From SIG480 sp045595365 (GTDB lineage Bacteria > Bacillota > Clostridia > Oscillospirales > JAAYXM01): 64,000 nucleotides of DNA. The stretch lies in contig JAZOAI010000026.1 in NCBI GenBank assembly GCA_045595365.1, positions 1 through 64,000 of the forward strand, given 5' to 3'. Below, one piece after another: positions 8,851 through 18,105 of this stretch. The notes beneath the pieces are model-generated. The model had not been told where the DNA came from and searched no databases. It saw only the letters and a list, made by a program, of their open reading frames with translations. Numbering within the stretch: the stretch's first letter is position 1; each line of letters begins with the position of its first letter. Both the position numbers and the translations under genes were made by a program.

Positions 8851-10923
8851 TTATTCTTCTTCAAGATATGCCTTGCGTTCTTCAATAATCTTCTGCTGAA
8901 CGTTAAACGGAGCATCTTCATAGCGTTCAAAGGCAAATTCAAATGAGCCTCTTCCCTGAGTCATCGAACGAAGGTCGATTGTGTAGGAGTTCATTTCTGC
9001 CATCGGAACCTCAGCTTCAACAACAGAAACACCATCGCCCTGAGGATTCATACCCAAAACTCTGCCGCGGCGCTTGTTAAGGTCGCCGATAACATCTCCC
9101 ATATAGTCGTCAGGAACATATACCTTGAGGCTGCCTATCGGCTCGAGAAGAACGGGGTCAGCCTGCGGAAGCCCTGCCTTATACGCGAGGTTTGCCGCAA
9201 CCTTGAATGCCATTTCAGACGAGTCAACATCGTGGTATGAGCCGTCTACAAGTGTAGCTTTTAAGTAAACAACCGGGAAACCTGCAAGAACACCCTTTGT
9301 AATAGAGTCGCGAAGCCCCTTTTCAACTGCCGGGAAGAAGTTCTTCGGAACTGCGCCGCCGACAATCTTCTCTTCAAATACGAGGTCCTCAACGTCTCCG
9401 GGCTGGAACTCAATCCAGACATCACCAAACTGGCCGTGGCCGCCGGACTGCTTCTTATGTCTGCCCTGAACCTTGACCTTTTTGCGAATCTTCTCGCGGT
9501 AAGGAACTCTGGGCTCTGCGAGGTCAACATCAACGCCGAAACGGCTCTTGAGCTTTGAGCAGAGAATGTCGATGTGCATATCGCCATATCCCGTGACCAC
9601 ATACTGCCGGGTTTCTGCATTGTTGACTGTTTTAAAGGTTACGTCCTCTTCTGCAAGGCGCGCAAGGCCTGAAGCAATCTTCTCCTCTCCTCCCTTTGCC
9701 TTCGGGTTAACCGCAAGCGAGTAGGTCGGTGTCGGGAAGTTGATTCCGTAAAGATGAACGGGGTTTGACTGCGAACAGAGCGTGTCGCCCGTTCTCGCGG
9801 CTGCAAGCTTTGCAACTGCGCCGATGTCGCCCGTTGAAATTTCGGTTGCATCTATGCGTTTTTTGCCTATTACGTTGTAGAGGTGGCCGATTTTTTCTGT
9901 CTCGCCGGTTCTCGGGTTGAGAAGCGTCATATCGCTTGTAATCTTGCCGGAAAGAACTTTGAAGTATGAGAATTTACCGTACTGGTCGGAAACTGTTTTG
10001 AAGATGATTGCAAGCGGGTCCCTCTCGTCGCCGACGGTAATTTCAATAAGCTCGTTATCTGCATTGACTGCGAAATCCTTGGGAGCATCAATCGGACACG
10101 GAGAATATCCGACAAGCCCGCGAAGGAGCGCAAGGCTACCGATGCCTGTGTATGCAGAGCCTGTGAACACCGGAGCGAGAGTCCCCTCCATAACACCGCG
10201 CTTTACGCCGTCCATATATTCATCAATGGTGAACTCTTCACCTGCGAAGTATTTTTCCATATACTCCTCGCAGGTCTCAGCAACACTTTCTGCAATCTGC
10301 GACCTGACCATAAGTGCTTTTTCCATACACTGCGGTGGAATCGGCATTTCAACAGCGGCGCCGTCTTTAAGCTCGTATGCCTTCATCGGGATAAGGTCAA
10401 TAATACCGATGATTTTTTCATCGACGATTGCAGGAATAACCATCGGGCAAACTGAAACGCCGAACTTTTCGCGAAGCTGTTCGTAAACGGTGTAATAACG
10501 CGCGTTTTCTTCATCAATCTTTGATATGTAAATCATACGCGGCATTTTCTTTTCGTTGACCTTTTTCCAGGCAAGCTCTGTTCCTACCTGGACACCGGTT
10601 TTGGCGGTACATACGATAATCGCCGCATCCGCAACACGCATCGCCTGGTGAACCTCGCCGACAAAGTCAAAATATCCGGGAGTGTCGATAAAATTGAATT
10701 TATGGTCATAAAACTCGACAGGAACAACTGACGAAGAAATGCTGAATTTTCTCTTGATTTCTTCCGCGTCAAAGTCAGAAACCGTATTCCCTTCCGAAAC
10801 CTTGCCGAGTCGGTCGATATTTTTCGTCATATAGAGCAAACTTTCGACGAGCGAGGTCTTTCCGTCTCCGCCGTGCCCCAACAGACATACATTTCTAATT
10901 TTCTTTACAGGGTAAACATTCAT
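8851..10923 (-). CDS. EF-G-like translational GTPase (divergent paralogue)
   Basis: A 690-residue protein with all five EF-G domains, as judged by length and by the C-terminal block ending in VPMAEMNSYTIDLRSMTQGRG. The G motifs are unlike housekeeping EF-G: P-loop GHGGDGKTS (residues 16-24) instead of AHIDAGKTT, DTPGYFDF (80-87) with tyrosine 84 in place of the catalytic histidine of DTPGHVDF, and SKID (134-137) instead of NKMD. This is the clostridial EF-G-like group whose role on the ribosome is unsettled. It has its own promoter and terminator and is not with the str operon genes, so it is probably not the main translocase. Confidence 0.9.
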   Translation of the reverse strand: MNVYPVKKIRNVCLLGHGGDGKTSLVESLLYMTKNIDRLGKVSEGNTVSDFDAEEIKRKFSISSSVVPVEFYDHKFNFIDTPGYFDFVGEVHQAMRVADAAIIVCTAKTGVQVGTELAWKKVNEKKMPRMIYISKIDEENARYYTVYEQLREKFGVSVCPMVIPAIVDEKIIGIIDLIPMKAYELKDGAAVEMPIPPQCMEKALMVRSQIAESVAETCEEYMEKYFAGEEFTIDEYMDGVKRGVMEGTLAPVFTGSAYTGIGSLALLRGLVGYSPCPIDAPKDFAVNADNELIEITVGDERDPLAIIFKTVSDQYGKFSYFKVLSGKITSDMTLLNPRTGETEKIGHLYNVIGKKRIDATEISTGDIGAVAKLAAARTGDTLCSQSNPVHLYGINFPTPTYSLAVNPKAKGGEEKIASGLARLAEEDVTFKTVNNAETRQYVVTGYGDMHIDILCSKLKSRFGVDVDLAEPRVPYREKIRKKVKVQGRHKKQSGGHGQFGDVWIEFQPGDVEDLVFEEKIVGGAVPKNFFPAVEKGLRDSITKGVLAGFPVVYLKATLVDGSYHDVDSSEMAFKVAANLAYKAGLPQADPVLLEPIGSLKVYVPDDYMGDVIGDLNKRRGRVLGMNPQGDGVSVVEAEVPMAEMNSYTIDLRSMTQGRGSFEFAFERYEDAPFNVQQKIIEERKAYLEEE

Positions 10924-10993
10924 TTGCTTCTACTCTCCTTTATACGAGTCGTCAGATATCCGCAAATATTAAGCGAATATTAACTTTTATTAA

Positions 10994-11022
10994 ATTATAT
11001 AATATCCCGCATCAAATTACAA
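10994..11022 (-). promoter_or_regulatory. Promoter of the EF-G-like gene
   Basis: On the minus strand TTGTAA (11017-11022), 17-base spacer, TATAAT (10994-10999). Confidence 0.65.
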
Positions 11023-11110
11023 GTAAAATTTTGTGCAATATGCAGTTTTTGTGAAAAATTTTTTTCATACCTTTTCAGCATTTTTACCAAAAAGGGTGTA
11101 AAAAGAGAAA

Positions 11111-11149
11111 AACGCAGACATATCAACATAAAATTGATATGCCCGCGTT
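11111..11149 (-). terminator. Terminator of valS
   Basis: On the minus strand AACGCGGGCATATCAA pairs with TTGATATGTCTGCGTT around a short loop and is followed by TTTTTCTCTTTTT. Confidence 0.85.
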
Positions 11150-11162
11150 CTATTTTTATGTG

Positions 11163-13808
11163 TTATGAGCGCAGCTTTGCTATACTCTCGTCTATATTCG
11201 CGATAAGAGCCGTGACCTTTGCAAGCTTTTCGCGCTCAGCTTCAACTACATTCGCCGGAGCCTTTGCGACAAAGCCTGCGTTACTGAGCTTTCCGCTTAT
11301 CATATTGAAGTCTTTTTGTGCTTTCTCGCGTTCCTTTGTAAGACGCGCAATTTCAGCTTCTGCATCAATAAGTTCATTCATCGGGATAAAGAGCTTTGCA
11401 GACTGCGTGACTACGGAGACCATCTTGGAGGTATCCTCAACTTCCTTTGACATAATAACCTCAGAAGCTGAAGCAAGCTTTTTGAAGAATACCGTGCCAA
11501 GAGCAAAAACATTTTCAACTTTTTCGTCATCCGGAACAACAATGAGCTGTGCCTTCTTAGACGGAGCTACGTTCATCTCCGCGCGGCGGTTTCTTATGCT
11601 GCGGATTGCCTGCATAAGAATTTCCATCTTGTTCTCATCATCCTTAAAGCTTAAGTCATCTGAGAACTCAGGCCATTTTGAAATCATTATTGACTCGCCG
11701 TCATGCGGGAGAGTCTGCCAGATTTCTTCCGTAATAAACGGCATAAACGGATGAAGAAGCTTGAGTGTATTTGAAAGGACATAGCAGAGAACCTTTTCAG
11801 CAACCTCGCGACTTTTAGAGTCTGCATCGTCTGAAAGGCGCGGCTTTACAAGCTCGATATACCAATCGCAGTAGTTATCGCGTATAAACTCCTGAAGCTT
11901 CTGAGCCGCGATTCCGAGCTCGAACTTGTCGATATTGTCCGTAATCTCGGAAACAAGAGTATTATACTTTGAAAGAATCCACTTGTCTTCCATTTCAAGC
12001 TCTGAAAGTGACGGAAGTGAGCAGGTGTCAATCCTCAGATTCATCATAACAAAGCGCGAAGCGTTCCAGATTTTATTTGCAAAGTTTCTGTTTGCCTCTA
12101 CCCTCTCCGGAATAAAGCGAGTATCGTTCCCCGGTGAATTTCCCGTTACGAGAGTGAATCTGAGCGCATCTGCACCAAACTCCTCAATAACCTCAAGCGG
12201 ATCTACACCGTTGTTGAGGGATTTTGACATTTTTCTCCCCAAAGCATCGCGAACGATACCGTGGATAAATACGGTCTTGAACGGCTCAAGCTTCAGATGC
12301 TCCATACCGGAGAAGATCATTCGTGCAACCCAGAAGAAGATAATGTCATAGCCCGTGACCATAACGGAAGTGGGATAGAAATAGTCAAGCTCGGGAGTTT
12401 TTTCCGGCCAACCGAGAGTTGAGAACGGCCAAAGAGCAGACGAGAACCATGTATCGAGAACATCCTCCTCCTGGCGAAGTTTCTCACTTCCACACTTTTC
12501 GCACTTCGTCGGGTCCTCACGGGAAACATTCACATGGCCGCAATCTTCGCAGTAGAAGGCAGGAATTCTGTGACCCCACCAGAGCTGGCGAGAAATACAC
12601 CAGTCGTGAACATTTTCCATCCAGTTTGTATAAATCTTTGAGAATCTGTCCGGAACAAACTTGACAGTGCCGTCATTTACGACACGGAGAGCCTCCTCCG
12701 CAAGCGGACCCATTTTGACAAACCACTGTTTGGAAGTAAGCGGTTCAACAACCGTGCTGCAGCGATAACACTGGCCGACGTTATGCTTATGGTCGCGGAT
12801 TTCGAGCAAGTACCCTTCAGCTTCAAGGTCTGCAACAAGCTTCTCACGGGCTTCGTATCTGTCAAGGCCGCAGTACTTTCCGCCGTTTTCGTTGATGCAG
12901 CCATGCTCGTCAATGACAAGAATCTCTTCAAGGTTATGCCTTTTTCCGACTTCAAAGTCATTGGGGTCGTGGCAGGGTGTAATTTTAACACAGCCTGTGC
13001 CGAATTCGCGTTCAACATATTCGTCTGCAATAACCGGAATTTCACGATTCATTATCGGAAGGATAAGTGTTTTTCCGACAAGGTGCTTGTACCTTTCATC
13101 ATCCGGATGAACTGCAACGGCAGTATCGCCCATCATTGTTTCCGGGCGGGTCGTTGCGATTACCACATATTCATCAGAATCTTTGACCGGATATCTGATA
13201 TGCCAGAACTTGCCGTCCATCTCGCTGTATTCGACCTCAGCATCAGAAAGCGCAGTTGTGCAGTTCGGGCACCAGTTGATTATTCTGTTGCCCTGATAAA
13301 TGAGACCCTTTTCATAAAGGCGGACAAAAACCTCACGGACCGCCCTTGCGCAGATGTCGTCCATCGTGAAGCGAGACCTGTCCCAATCACAGGAAGCTCC
13401 CATCTTTTTCTGCTGCTCAACGATTCTGTTTCCGAACTTATTCTTCCAGTCCCATACACGCTCAAGGAACTTTTCACGGCCAAGGTCGTGGCGCGTGAGC
13501 CCCTCTTCCTCGCGAAGAGCGGCCTCAACCTTAATCTGAGTGGCGATTCCCGCGTGGTCAGTCCCCGGAAGCCAGAGCGCGGAATAGCCCTGCATACGCT
13601 TTGTTCTTGTAAGAATATCCTGCAGCGTGCAGTCAAGCGCATGACCGAGATGAAGCTGCCCCGTAACATTCGGTGGCGGCATAACTATAGAGAAAGCCTT
13701 TTTCTTTTCATCCACCTCAGCGTGAAAGTATCCTTTTTCTTCCCACTCTTTATACAGGCGGGCTTCAACGTCATGAGGGTTATAAATCTTTTCAAGTTCC
13801 TTTGCCAT
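11163..13808 (-). CDS. valS: Valyl-tRNA synthetase
   Basis: An 881-residue class I synthetase that charges tRNA-Val. The HIGH motif appears as HLGH (residues 53-56) inside PPPNVTGQLHLGHAL, and the KMSKS loop as GRKMSKSLNNGVDPLEVI. The CP1 editing domain carries TTRPETMMGDTAVAVHP, and the C-terminus is the usual coiled-coil arm. A Cys4 cluster (YCEDCG / CEKCG) near residue 435 suggests a zinc site. Expression is controlled by the T-box leader immediately upstream. Confidence 0.98.
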   Translation of the reverse strand: MAKELEKIYNPHDVEARLYKEWEEKGYFHAEVDEKKKAFSIVMPPPNVTGQLHLGHALDCTLQDILTRTKRMQGYSALWLPGTDHAGIATQIKVEAALREEEGLTRHDLGREKFLERVWDWKNKFGNRIVEQQKKMGASCDWDRSRFTMDDICARAVREVFVRLYEKGLIYQGNRIINWCPNCTTALSDAEVEYSEMDGKFWHIRYPVKDSDEYVVIATTRPETMMGDTAVAVHPDDERYKHLVGKTLILPIMNREIPVIADEYVEREFGTGCVKITPCHDPNDFEVGKRHNLEEILVIDEHGCINENGGKYCGLDRYEAREKLVADLEAEGYLLEIRDHKHNVGQCYRCSTVVEPLTSKQWFVKMGPLAEEALRVVNDGTVKFVPDRFSKIYTNWMENVHDWCISRQLWWGHRIPAFYCEDCGHVNVSREDPTKCEKCGSEKLRQEEDVLDTWFSSALWPFSTLGWPEKTPELDYFYPTSVMVTGYDIIFFWVARMIFSGMEHLKLEPFKTVFIHGIVRDALGRKMSKSLNNGVDPLEVIEEFGADALRFTLVTGNSPGNDTRFIPERVEANRNFANKIWNASRFVMMNLRIDTCSLPSLSELEMEDKWILSKYNTLVSEITDNIDKFELGIAAQKLQEFIRDNYCDWYIELVKPRLSDDADSKSREVAEKVLCYVLSNTLKLLHPFMPFITEEIWQTLPHDGESIMISKWPEFSDDLSFKDDENKMEILMQAIRSIRNRRAEMNVAPSKKAQLIVVPDDEKVENVFALGTVFFKKLASASEVIMSKEVEDTSKMVSVVTQSAKLFIPMNELIDAEAEIARLTKEREKAQKDFNMISGKLSNAGFVAKAPANVVEAEREKLAKVTALIANIDESIAKLRS

Positions 13809-13839
13809 TTAAACCTAAACCTCCTTAAAAATATAAAAA

Positions 13840-14080
13840 GCCCCATGCCAAAAGACATGGGGCGAAGCTGCAAACCTCGCGGTACCACCCAATTTCGACA
13901 CCTTGCGGCATCCTCAAACAACGTATAACGGCGTTTCAACCCGACAGAGCTTATTCTCAAAACGATTTCTGCCCCGCAGCTCCGGAGTGACCCTCCGCCT
14001 CCCGCCTGCCATGCTCCCAGCAACACACAGCTCTCTTCAAGGCTTTACGACACGGTTTTATCTCCATCATTGCTTTTACG
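13840..14080 (-). promoter_or_regulatory. T-box riboswitch (valine) of valS
   Basis: The minus strand between promoter and valS carries the T-box core GGTGGTACCGCG (13878-13889), followed by a strong terminator stem GCCCCATG / CATGGGGC (13840-13863) with TTTTT. Uncharged tRNA-Val pairing at the T-box would favour the antiterminator. A likely specifier codon GTC, followed by the usual purine, is at 13989-13991 in a stem I region ending CACTCCGGAGC. The specifier assignment is my reading, not modelled; the T-box itself is clear. Confidence 0.92.
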
Positions 14081-14084
14081 AAAA

Positions 14085-14113
14085 AGTATACAGTATTATA
14101 ACAAAATTGTCAA
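14085..14113 (-). promoter_or_regulatory. Promoter of the valS T-box transcript
   Basis: On the minus strand TTGACA (14108-14113), 17-base spacer, TATACT (14085-14090). The start point would fall just before the T-box stem I. Confidence 0.7.
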
Positions 14114-14187
14114 GTGAAAATTGCATTTAACAGTGATTATACATATGTTTCCACAGTAAATTTTTTGAAAAATTTTAAGTTTTTTTG

Positions 14188-14216
14188 TTGAAAACACTTT
14201 AAAAAAAGTGTATAAT
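14188..14216 (+). promoter_or_regulatory. Promoter of carD
   Basis: TTGAAA (14188-14193), 17-base spacer, TATAAT (14211-14216); transcription would start close to the carD ribosome site. Confidence 0.75.
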
Positions 14217-14247
14217 ACACATAGATGTGAACGAGGGAGGGAGACCA

Positions 14248-14742
14248 TTGTACAACATTGGCGATATGATAGTTCACCCTATGCACGGCGCAGGTACCGT
14301 TGATAGCATAACCACCCGGATTATTGACGGAAAAGAGCTTGAATACTACATTCTTAAGCTTCCGACCAACAACATGACAATCATGGTCCCGATTGCTTCA
14401 AGCGAAGAAATCGGAATCCGCGATGTCATAAGCTGCACCGAAGCCGATACTCTCCTCTCTCTCATCCCCTCAATTGAGGTTGAAGACGCCGCAAACTGGA
14501 ACAAGCGTTACCGCGAAAATACTGCACGGATAAAAACAGGAAACCTTCGGGAGGTCCTTTGCGTAATCAAGACGCTCGCCTTCCGCGAATATAAATCCGG
14601 ACTGTCAACCGGCGAGCGTAAAATGCTTCATTCTGCGCGTCAGATTCTTTTTTCAGAGCTTGTTCTTGCAAAAAACATGTCTTATAAAGACCTTGAATCC
14701 GAGGTTGACAAGCTTCTTTTATCTTGTTTCAAAAACGAATAA
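14248..14742 (+). CDS. CarD-family RNA polymerase-binding regulator
   Basis: A 164-residue protein. The N-terminal Tudor-like RNA-polymerase-interacting domain starts YNIGDMIVHPMHGAGTV, the family's hallmark, and a helical C-terminal DNA-contacting domain follows (LSTGERKMLHSARQILFSELVLAKN). CarD proteins bind the polymerase beta subunit and affect open-complex stability. I choose the TTG at 14248 because GGGAGGG lies 6-7 bases upstream and homologues begin M-[FY]-x-[IV]-GD; a GTG at 14227 would add seven residues over the ribosome site. It lies upstream of ispD, which has its own promoter. Confidence 0.9.
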   Translation: MYNIGDMIVHPMHGAGTVDSITTRIIDGKELEYYILKLPTNNMTIMVPIASSEEIGIRDVISCTEADTLLSLIPSIEVEDAANWNKRYRENTARIKTGNLREVLCVIKTLAFREYKSGLSTGERKMLHSARQILFSELVLAKNMSYKDLESEVDKLLLSCFKNE

Positions 14743-14743
14743 A

Positions 14744-14772
14744 TTGATTTGCAACGTCTTTTGTGTTACAAT
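14744..14772 (+). promoter_or_regulatory. Promoter of ispD-ispF
   Basis: TTGATT (14744-14749), 17 bases, TACAAT (14767-14772), about 60 bases upstream of ispD. Confidence 0.6.
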
Positions 14773-14831
14773 TAAGCTGTTTGAATTACAAGTTCAAGCA
14801 GCTTTTAAATTAACATATACGAGGTGTTATT

Positions 14832-15545
14832 ATGCCTTCCGAAAAAAAGACAAGAAAAACATGCGTGGCAATTCTCCCTGCCGCAGGGGCCTCCACACGG
14901 ATGAAGCAGAGCGGAAGCAAGCTTTTCTGCAAAATCTGCGGACTTCCCGTAGTTCTTATTACACTTAAAACCCTTCAGGATTCCCCGGTCATTGACGAGA
15001 TAATAATTCCTACGCGTGAGGATATGATAGAAGAAATTCGCGCCTTATGCAGGGAAAACGGAATCACAAAGGCCCGGAACATAATCCCGGGTGGTAAAAC
15101 AAGGACAGAGTCCGTTTTAAACGGAGTTATGTGTGCAAAGGGAAAATTTGACCTCATCGCGATACACGATGCAGCCCGCCCATTCGTTTCACCCGAAATA
15201 ATCGAAAAAACGTATGTGGCAGCTTCGAAATATAATGCGGCGGCTCCCGCAGTCCCAGTTAAGGACACAATAAAGAAAGCTTCGGGCGGAATCGTTGAGC
15301 GCACAGTCCCCCGGGAAACACTCTCAGCAATCCAGACTCCGCAGATATTTGATGCCGACCTCATAACCTCAGCACTTTCCAAGGCCCACCACGAGGGGGC
15401 CTCCATCACTGACGACTGCTCTGCCGTAGAGGCGCTCGGGATGCGCGTCGTTCTGACCCCCGGAGACTATTTCAACATAAAAATAACTACCCCCGAAGAT
15501 TTGATTTTTGCAGAAGCGATTTATAAGACTTCAGACAGGAGATGA
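14832..15545 (+). CDS. ispD: 2-C-methyl-D-erythritol 4-phosphate cytidylyltransferase
   Basis: A 237-residue MEP-pathway enzyme that joins CTP to methylerythritol phosphate. The glycine-rich CTP loop ILPAAGASTRMKQSGSK is near residue 14; the conserved IHDAARPFVS, PVKDTIK and IQTPQIFD motifs follow in order. It is directly followed by ispF with four bases between, the usual pairing. RBS GAGGTG precedes the ATG. Confidence 0.97.
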   Translation: MPSEKKTRKTCVAILPAAGASTRMKQSGSKLFCKICGLPVVLITLKTLQDSPVIDEIIIPTREDMIEEIRALCRENGITKARNIIPGGKTRTESVLNGVMCAKGKFDLIAIHDAARPFVSPEIIEKTYVAASKYNAAAPAVPVKDTIKKASGGIVERTVPRETLSAIQTPQIFDADLITSALSKAHHEGASITDDCSAVEALGMRVVLTPGDYFNIKITTPEDLIFAEAIYKTSDRR

Positions 15546-15549
15546 TATT

Positions 15550-16017
15550 ATGCGCATAGGACACGGATACGACGTACACAAGCTCGTTGCTGACCGCGCA
15601 CTTATCCTTGGCGGCGTGAAAATCCCCTACGAAAAAGGGCTGCTCGGCCACAGCGATGCAGATGTGCTTTTGCACGCAATTTCAGATGCATTTCTCGGCG
15701 CCGCGGCTCTCGGCGACATCGGAAAGCACTTCCCGCCGGATGACCCGAAGTTTCTTGACGCGGACAGCCTGCTCCTTTTAAAACACGTAGGCAAGCTCAT
15801 TGAGGCAGAGGGGTATTCAATCTCAAACATTGATGCCACCGTTATTGCCCAAAAGCCAAAGCTTATGCCTTATATCGAACAAATGAGAAAAAATATTTCC
15901 AATACACTTGGCCTCTCTACAAGTCAGGTCAGCGTTAAGGCAACAACCGAAGAAGGACTCGGTTTTACGGGCAACGGAGACGGTATTTCTGCCCATGCAG
16001 TTGTTCTTATAGACTGA
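15550..16017 (+). CDS. ispF: 2-C-methyl-D-erythritol 2,4-cyclodiphosphate synthase
   Basis: A 155-residue trimeric zinc enzyme that cyclises CDP-ME 2-phosphate in the MEP isoprenoid pathway. Zinc and substrate motifs are intact: GHGYDVHKL (Asp8/His10 pair), LLGHSDADVLLHAISDAFLGA, and KATTEEGLGFTG near the C-terminus. The true start is the ATG at 15550 after CAGGAGA; an in-frame ATG 42 bases earlier lies inside ispD. Confidence 0.98.
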   Translation: MRIGHGYDVHKLVADRALILGGVKIPYEKGLLGHSDADVLLHAISDAFLGAAALGDIGKHFPPDDPKFLDADSLLLLKHVGKLIEAEGYSISNIDATVIAQKPKLMPYIEQMRKNISNTLGLSTSQVSVKATTEEGLGFTGNGDGISAHAVVLID

Positions 16018-16021
16018 TTTC

Positions 16022-16059
16022 TTGCAAGTCCCATAAATCAAAGGGACTTGCAATTTTTT
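16022..16059 (+). terminator. Terminator of ispD-ispF
   Basis: An 11-bp perfect stem (TTGCAAGTCCC / GGGACTTGCAA) followed directly by TTTTTT. Confidence 0.93.
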
Positions 16060-16106
16060 ATATCCGCCTGAGTAAAATGAATGTATCAAAAAAGGCGGTG
16101 TCGCAT

Positions 16107-16793
16107 ATGTTTTTTATTCCCACTCTTGCACTTTTGTTTGCAAATTGCGTTTTTCTTATTCTCAGCCTTTCTTCAGGCTCCTTCCCCGGCCCGCTATCAG
16201 CTAAGGAAGAGAGCGAATATCTCGAAAGACTTGCAAACGGTGATAATGAAGCCCGAAACATTCTGATTGAAAGAAACCTGCGACTTGTTGCACACGTAAT
16301 AAAAAAGTATTACACAACGCCGCAGGAGCAGGAAGACCTCATATCCATAGGCTCAATAGGCCTTATAAAAGCGATAAATACATATAAGCCCGGAAAAGGA
16401 ACGCGTCTTGCCACCTACGCCGCACGGTGCATAGAGAACGAAATCCTCATGCACTTTCGCGCGACGAAAAAGCTCGCCTGCGAAGTTTCCCTCTCCGATT
16501 CTCTCGATACGGATTCCGACGGCAATTCACTCGCTCTGATAGATGTCATAAGCAGCGATGACCTGCGCCTTGACCGCATTGAAAATATGGATACAGAGGA
16601 AGCGCTTTACAAGCTCGTCAACACCTGCCTTGAGCCGCGGGAGCGTGAAATAATCATACAGCGCTACGGGCTTTACGATGTCATCCCGAAAACGCAACAC
16701 GAAATTGCAGAAAAATGCAACATCTCCCGCTCGTATGTCAGCAGAATCGAAAAGCGGGCGTTGGGAAAGCTCTATGAGGGGTTTAAGAAATAG
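16107..16793 (+). CDS. sigK: Sporulation sigma factor SigK (pro-sigma-K)
   Basis: A 228-residue sigma-70 factor for late mother-cell transcription. Regions 2 and 4 match sigma-K: ERNLRLVAHVIKKY, DLISIGSIGLIKA, TYAARCIENEILMHFRA and the C-terminal SRSYVSRIEKRALGKL. A hydrophobic stretch (residues 1-25) before SFPGPLSAKEE is the pro-sequence normally removed by the SpoIVFB membrane protease. I start at the ATG at 16107, which has AAGGCGG at good spacing; an ATG 30 bases upstream would extend the pro-peptide. The reading frame is continuous, so no skin-type element interrupts it here. Confidence 0.95.
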   Translation: MFFIPTLALLFANCVFLILSLSSGSFPGPLSAKEESEYLERLANGDNEARNILIERNLRLVAHVIKKYYTTPQEQEDLISIGSIGLIKAINTYKPGKGTRLATYAARCIENEILMHFRATKKLACEVSLSDSLDTDSDGNSLALIDVISSDDLRLDRIENMDTEEALYKLVNTCLEPREREIIIQRYGLYDVIPKTQHEIAEKCNISRSYVSRIEKRALGKLYEGFKK

Positions 16794-16816
16794 AAAAACA
16801 GTCCCGCCGCAAATGT

Positions 16817-16850
16817 AAAGGAGCAGTGCTTTCCACCGCTCCTTTGTTGT
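16817..16850. terminator. Possible terminator between sigK and queH
   Basis: AAAGGAGC (16817-16824) pairs with GCTCCTTT (16838-16845), followed on the plus strand by GTTGTTT. It lies between convergent genes and could serve sigK; the T-tract is broken, so it is only moderate. Confidence 0.6.
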
Positions 16851-16889
16851 TTATGCATCTACCCCTAAAGCTCTTATCAAAATATGTAT

Positions 16890-17507
16890 TTAAAAATCCT
16901 CCGACCGGGCAGAAAACTCACATCCGCAATATTCCTGGCGATAGATTCCGAACATTCGCGAAAGTTCAACCGAACGCTTATAGCCCTCTCGTTTTTTAAA
17001 GTCTGCAACAAGAAACTGAATCTCAAAAGAAGCCGAAAGCTCGTTGCCTATGGAATTTAACAGCTCTGCGTTTTTGTGAGGGCTGACAGATAGGGTTGTT
17101 GCAAAGCAATCAAAGCCTTTTTCCCTCGCGATTCTCGCAGCTTCCTGAAGCCTCAGACGAAAGCACACCTCGCACCTTCCCCCGCCTTCCCTCTCACTTT
17201 CAAGTCCCGATATTCTTTTTTGAAACTCGGAATGGTCGTAAGCATTGCAGATTATGCCTACCGCTCGCGGAGTTTCCAGTTTTTCAATTACTTCGCGCTG
17301 CGCTGCAAGCCTTTTTTCAAATTCCGTTTCAGGAAAAATGTTCGGGTTATAAAAAAGAACCGTAACGTCAAAAAAGCGCGTCAGATATTCAAGAACATAG
17401 CTGCTGCAGGGCCCGCAGCAGCTATGCAAAAGAAGCTTTGGAACTTTTCCGCCCGACGTCATCTCCTCGATTTGTCTGTCACACAGAAGCTGGTAATTAA
17501 TCTTCAT
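16890..17507 (-). CDS. queH: Epoxyqueuosine reductase QueH
   Basis: A 205-residue protein of the DUF208 family, which reduces epoxyqueuosine to queuosine in tRNA and replaces the unrelated QueG. All expected cysteine motifs are visible: HSCCGPCSSY near residue 28, RCEVCF mid-protein and YRQEYCGC near the C-terminus, which bind an iron-sulfur cluster and a mononuclear iron. The ATG at 17507 overlaps the preceding gene's end by 11 bases. A TTG four codons earlier is possible. Its place behind the sigma/anti-sigma pair seems to be transcriptional coupling. Confidence 0.93.
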   Translation of the reverse strand: MKINYQLLCDRQIEEMTSGGKVPKLLLHSCCGPCSSYVLEYLTRFFDVTVLFYNPNIFPETEFEKRLAAQREVIEKLETPRAVGIICNAYDHSEFQKRISGLESEREGGGRCEVCFRLRLQEAARIAREKGFDCFATTLSVSPHKNAELLNSIGNELSASFEIQFLVADFKKREGYKRSVELSRMFGIYRQEYCGCEFSARSEDF

Positions 17508-18105
17508 TTCTGCCACCAACTATATTAAGCTCTGTTTCTGTTCCGTTATCAACTATGACAATTTTTTCCGCAGAGCGTATATAGAACTGAGTGTTATCGG
17601 GGTATCCTTCAATCCCAAGCTCGGAAAGTGAAACGTCTTCCCCCGTGTCTTGCCTGAAATTAGAATATCTGACCGTGCCATCTTCTGCCGACGATGTGCA
17701 AAAGGATGCGAAGTTCTCATCCAGATATATCAGAACAAGCTCGTTGCCTTTTTCGCGCTCGCTCTCAACGCGCGAGCTCACCATTGTGCTGTATGGAGTA
17801 TCCTCCATCGCAAGCTTTGCACCGCGAACATTCGCACCCGGCATTTCGCTTGCAACACTTATCCCCGCTTCCGCCTCCTTGCCAATCCGACCGAAACTAT
17901 TACCCCCGTCTGAAAAGAAGCCATGAGAAGCAAGCGCTACGCAGATTGCGACACAAGCTGCGCAAGGCGCAAGAACTCTGATATATGAAAACCTATTGTT
18001 CTTTGGCGCTTTGCTTTTCTCTATCGCAGATGCGACAATTGAATTAAGCTCAGGCGGAATTTCTATTGAGGTGTATATCTGTTTTGCTCTATATATTTTA
18101 TCCAT
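17497..18105 (-). CDS. Probable membrane anti-sigma factor of the adjacent ECF sigma
   Basis: A 202-residue protein with a short cytoplasmic N-terminus, a single hydrophobic helix at about residues 43-61 (IRVLAPCAACVAICVALAS) and an extracytoplasmic remainder with no family I can name. It overlaps the upstream sigma gene by 8 bases and the downstream queH by 11. That one-membrane-pass architecture directly after an ECF sigma gene is the usual layout of anti-sigma factors, so the function is inferred from context. The ATG at 18105 follows GGAGGGCGGAG. Confidence 0.7.
   Translation of the reverse strand: MDKIYRAKQIYTSIEIPPELNSIVASAIEKSKAPKNNRFSYIRVLAPCAACVAICVALASHGFFSDGGNSFGRIGKEAEAGISVASEMPGANVRGAKLAMEDTPYSTMVSSRVESEREKGNELVLIYLDENFASFCTSSAEDGTVRYSNFRQDTGEDVSLSELGIEGYPDNTQFYIRSAEKIVIVDNGTETELNIVGGRNED

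Noticed and set aside
12783..13928. A 381-codon open frame on the plus strand
   Set aside because: It lies antisense to valS and its T-box; it has no ribosome site or recognisable domain and mirrors the codon bias of valS.
14227..14247. GTG start for carD, adding seven residues
   Set aside because: The added codons cover the GGGAGGG ribosome site and homologues begin at the TTG-coded residue.
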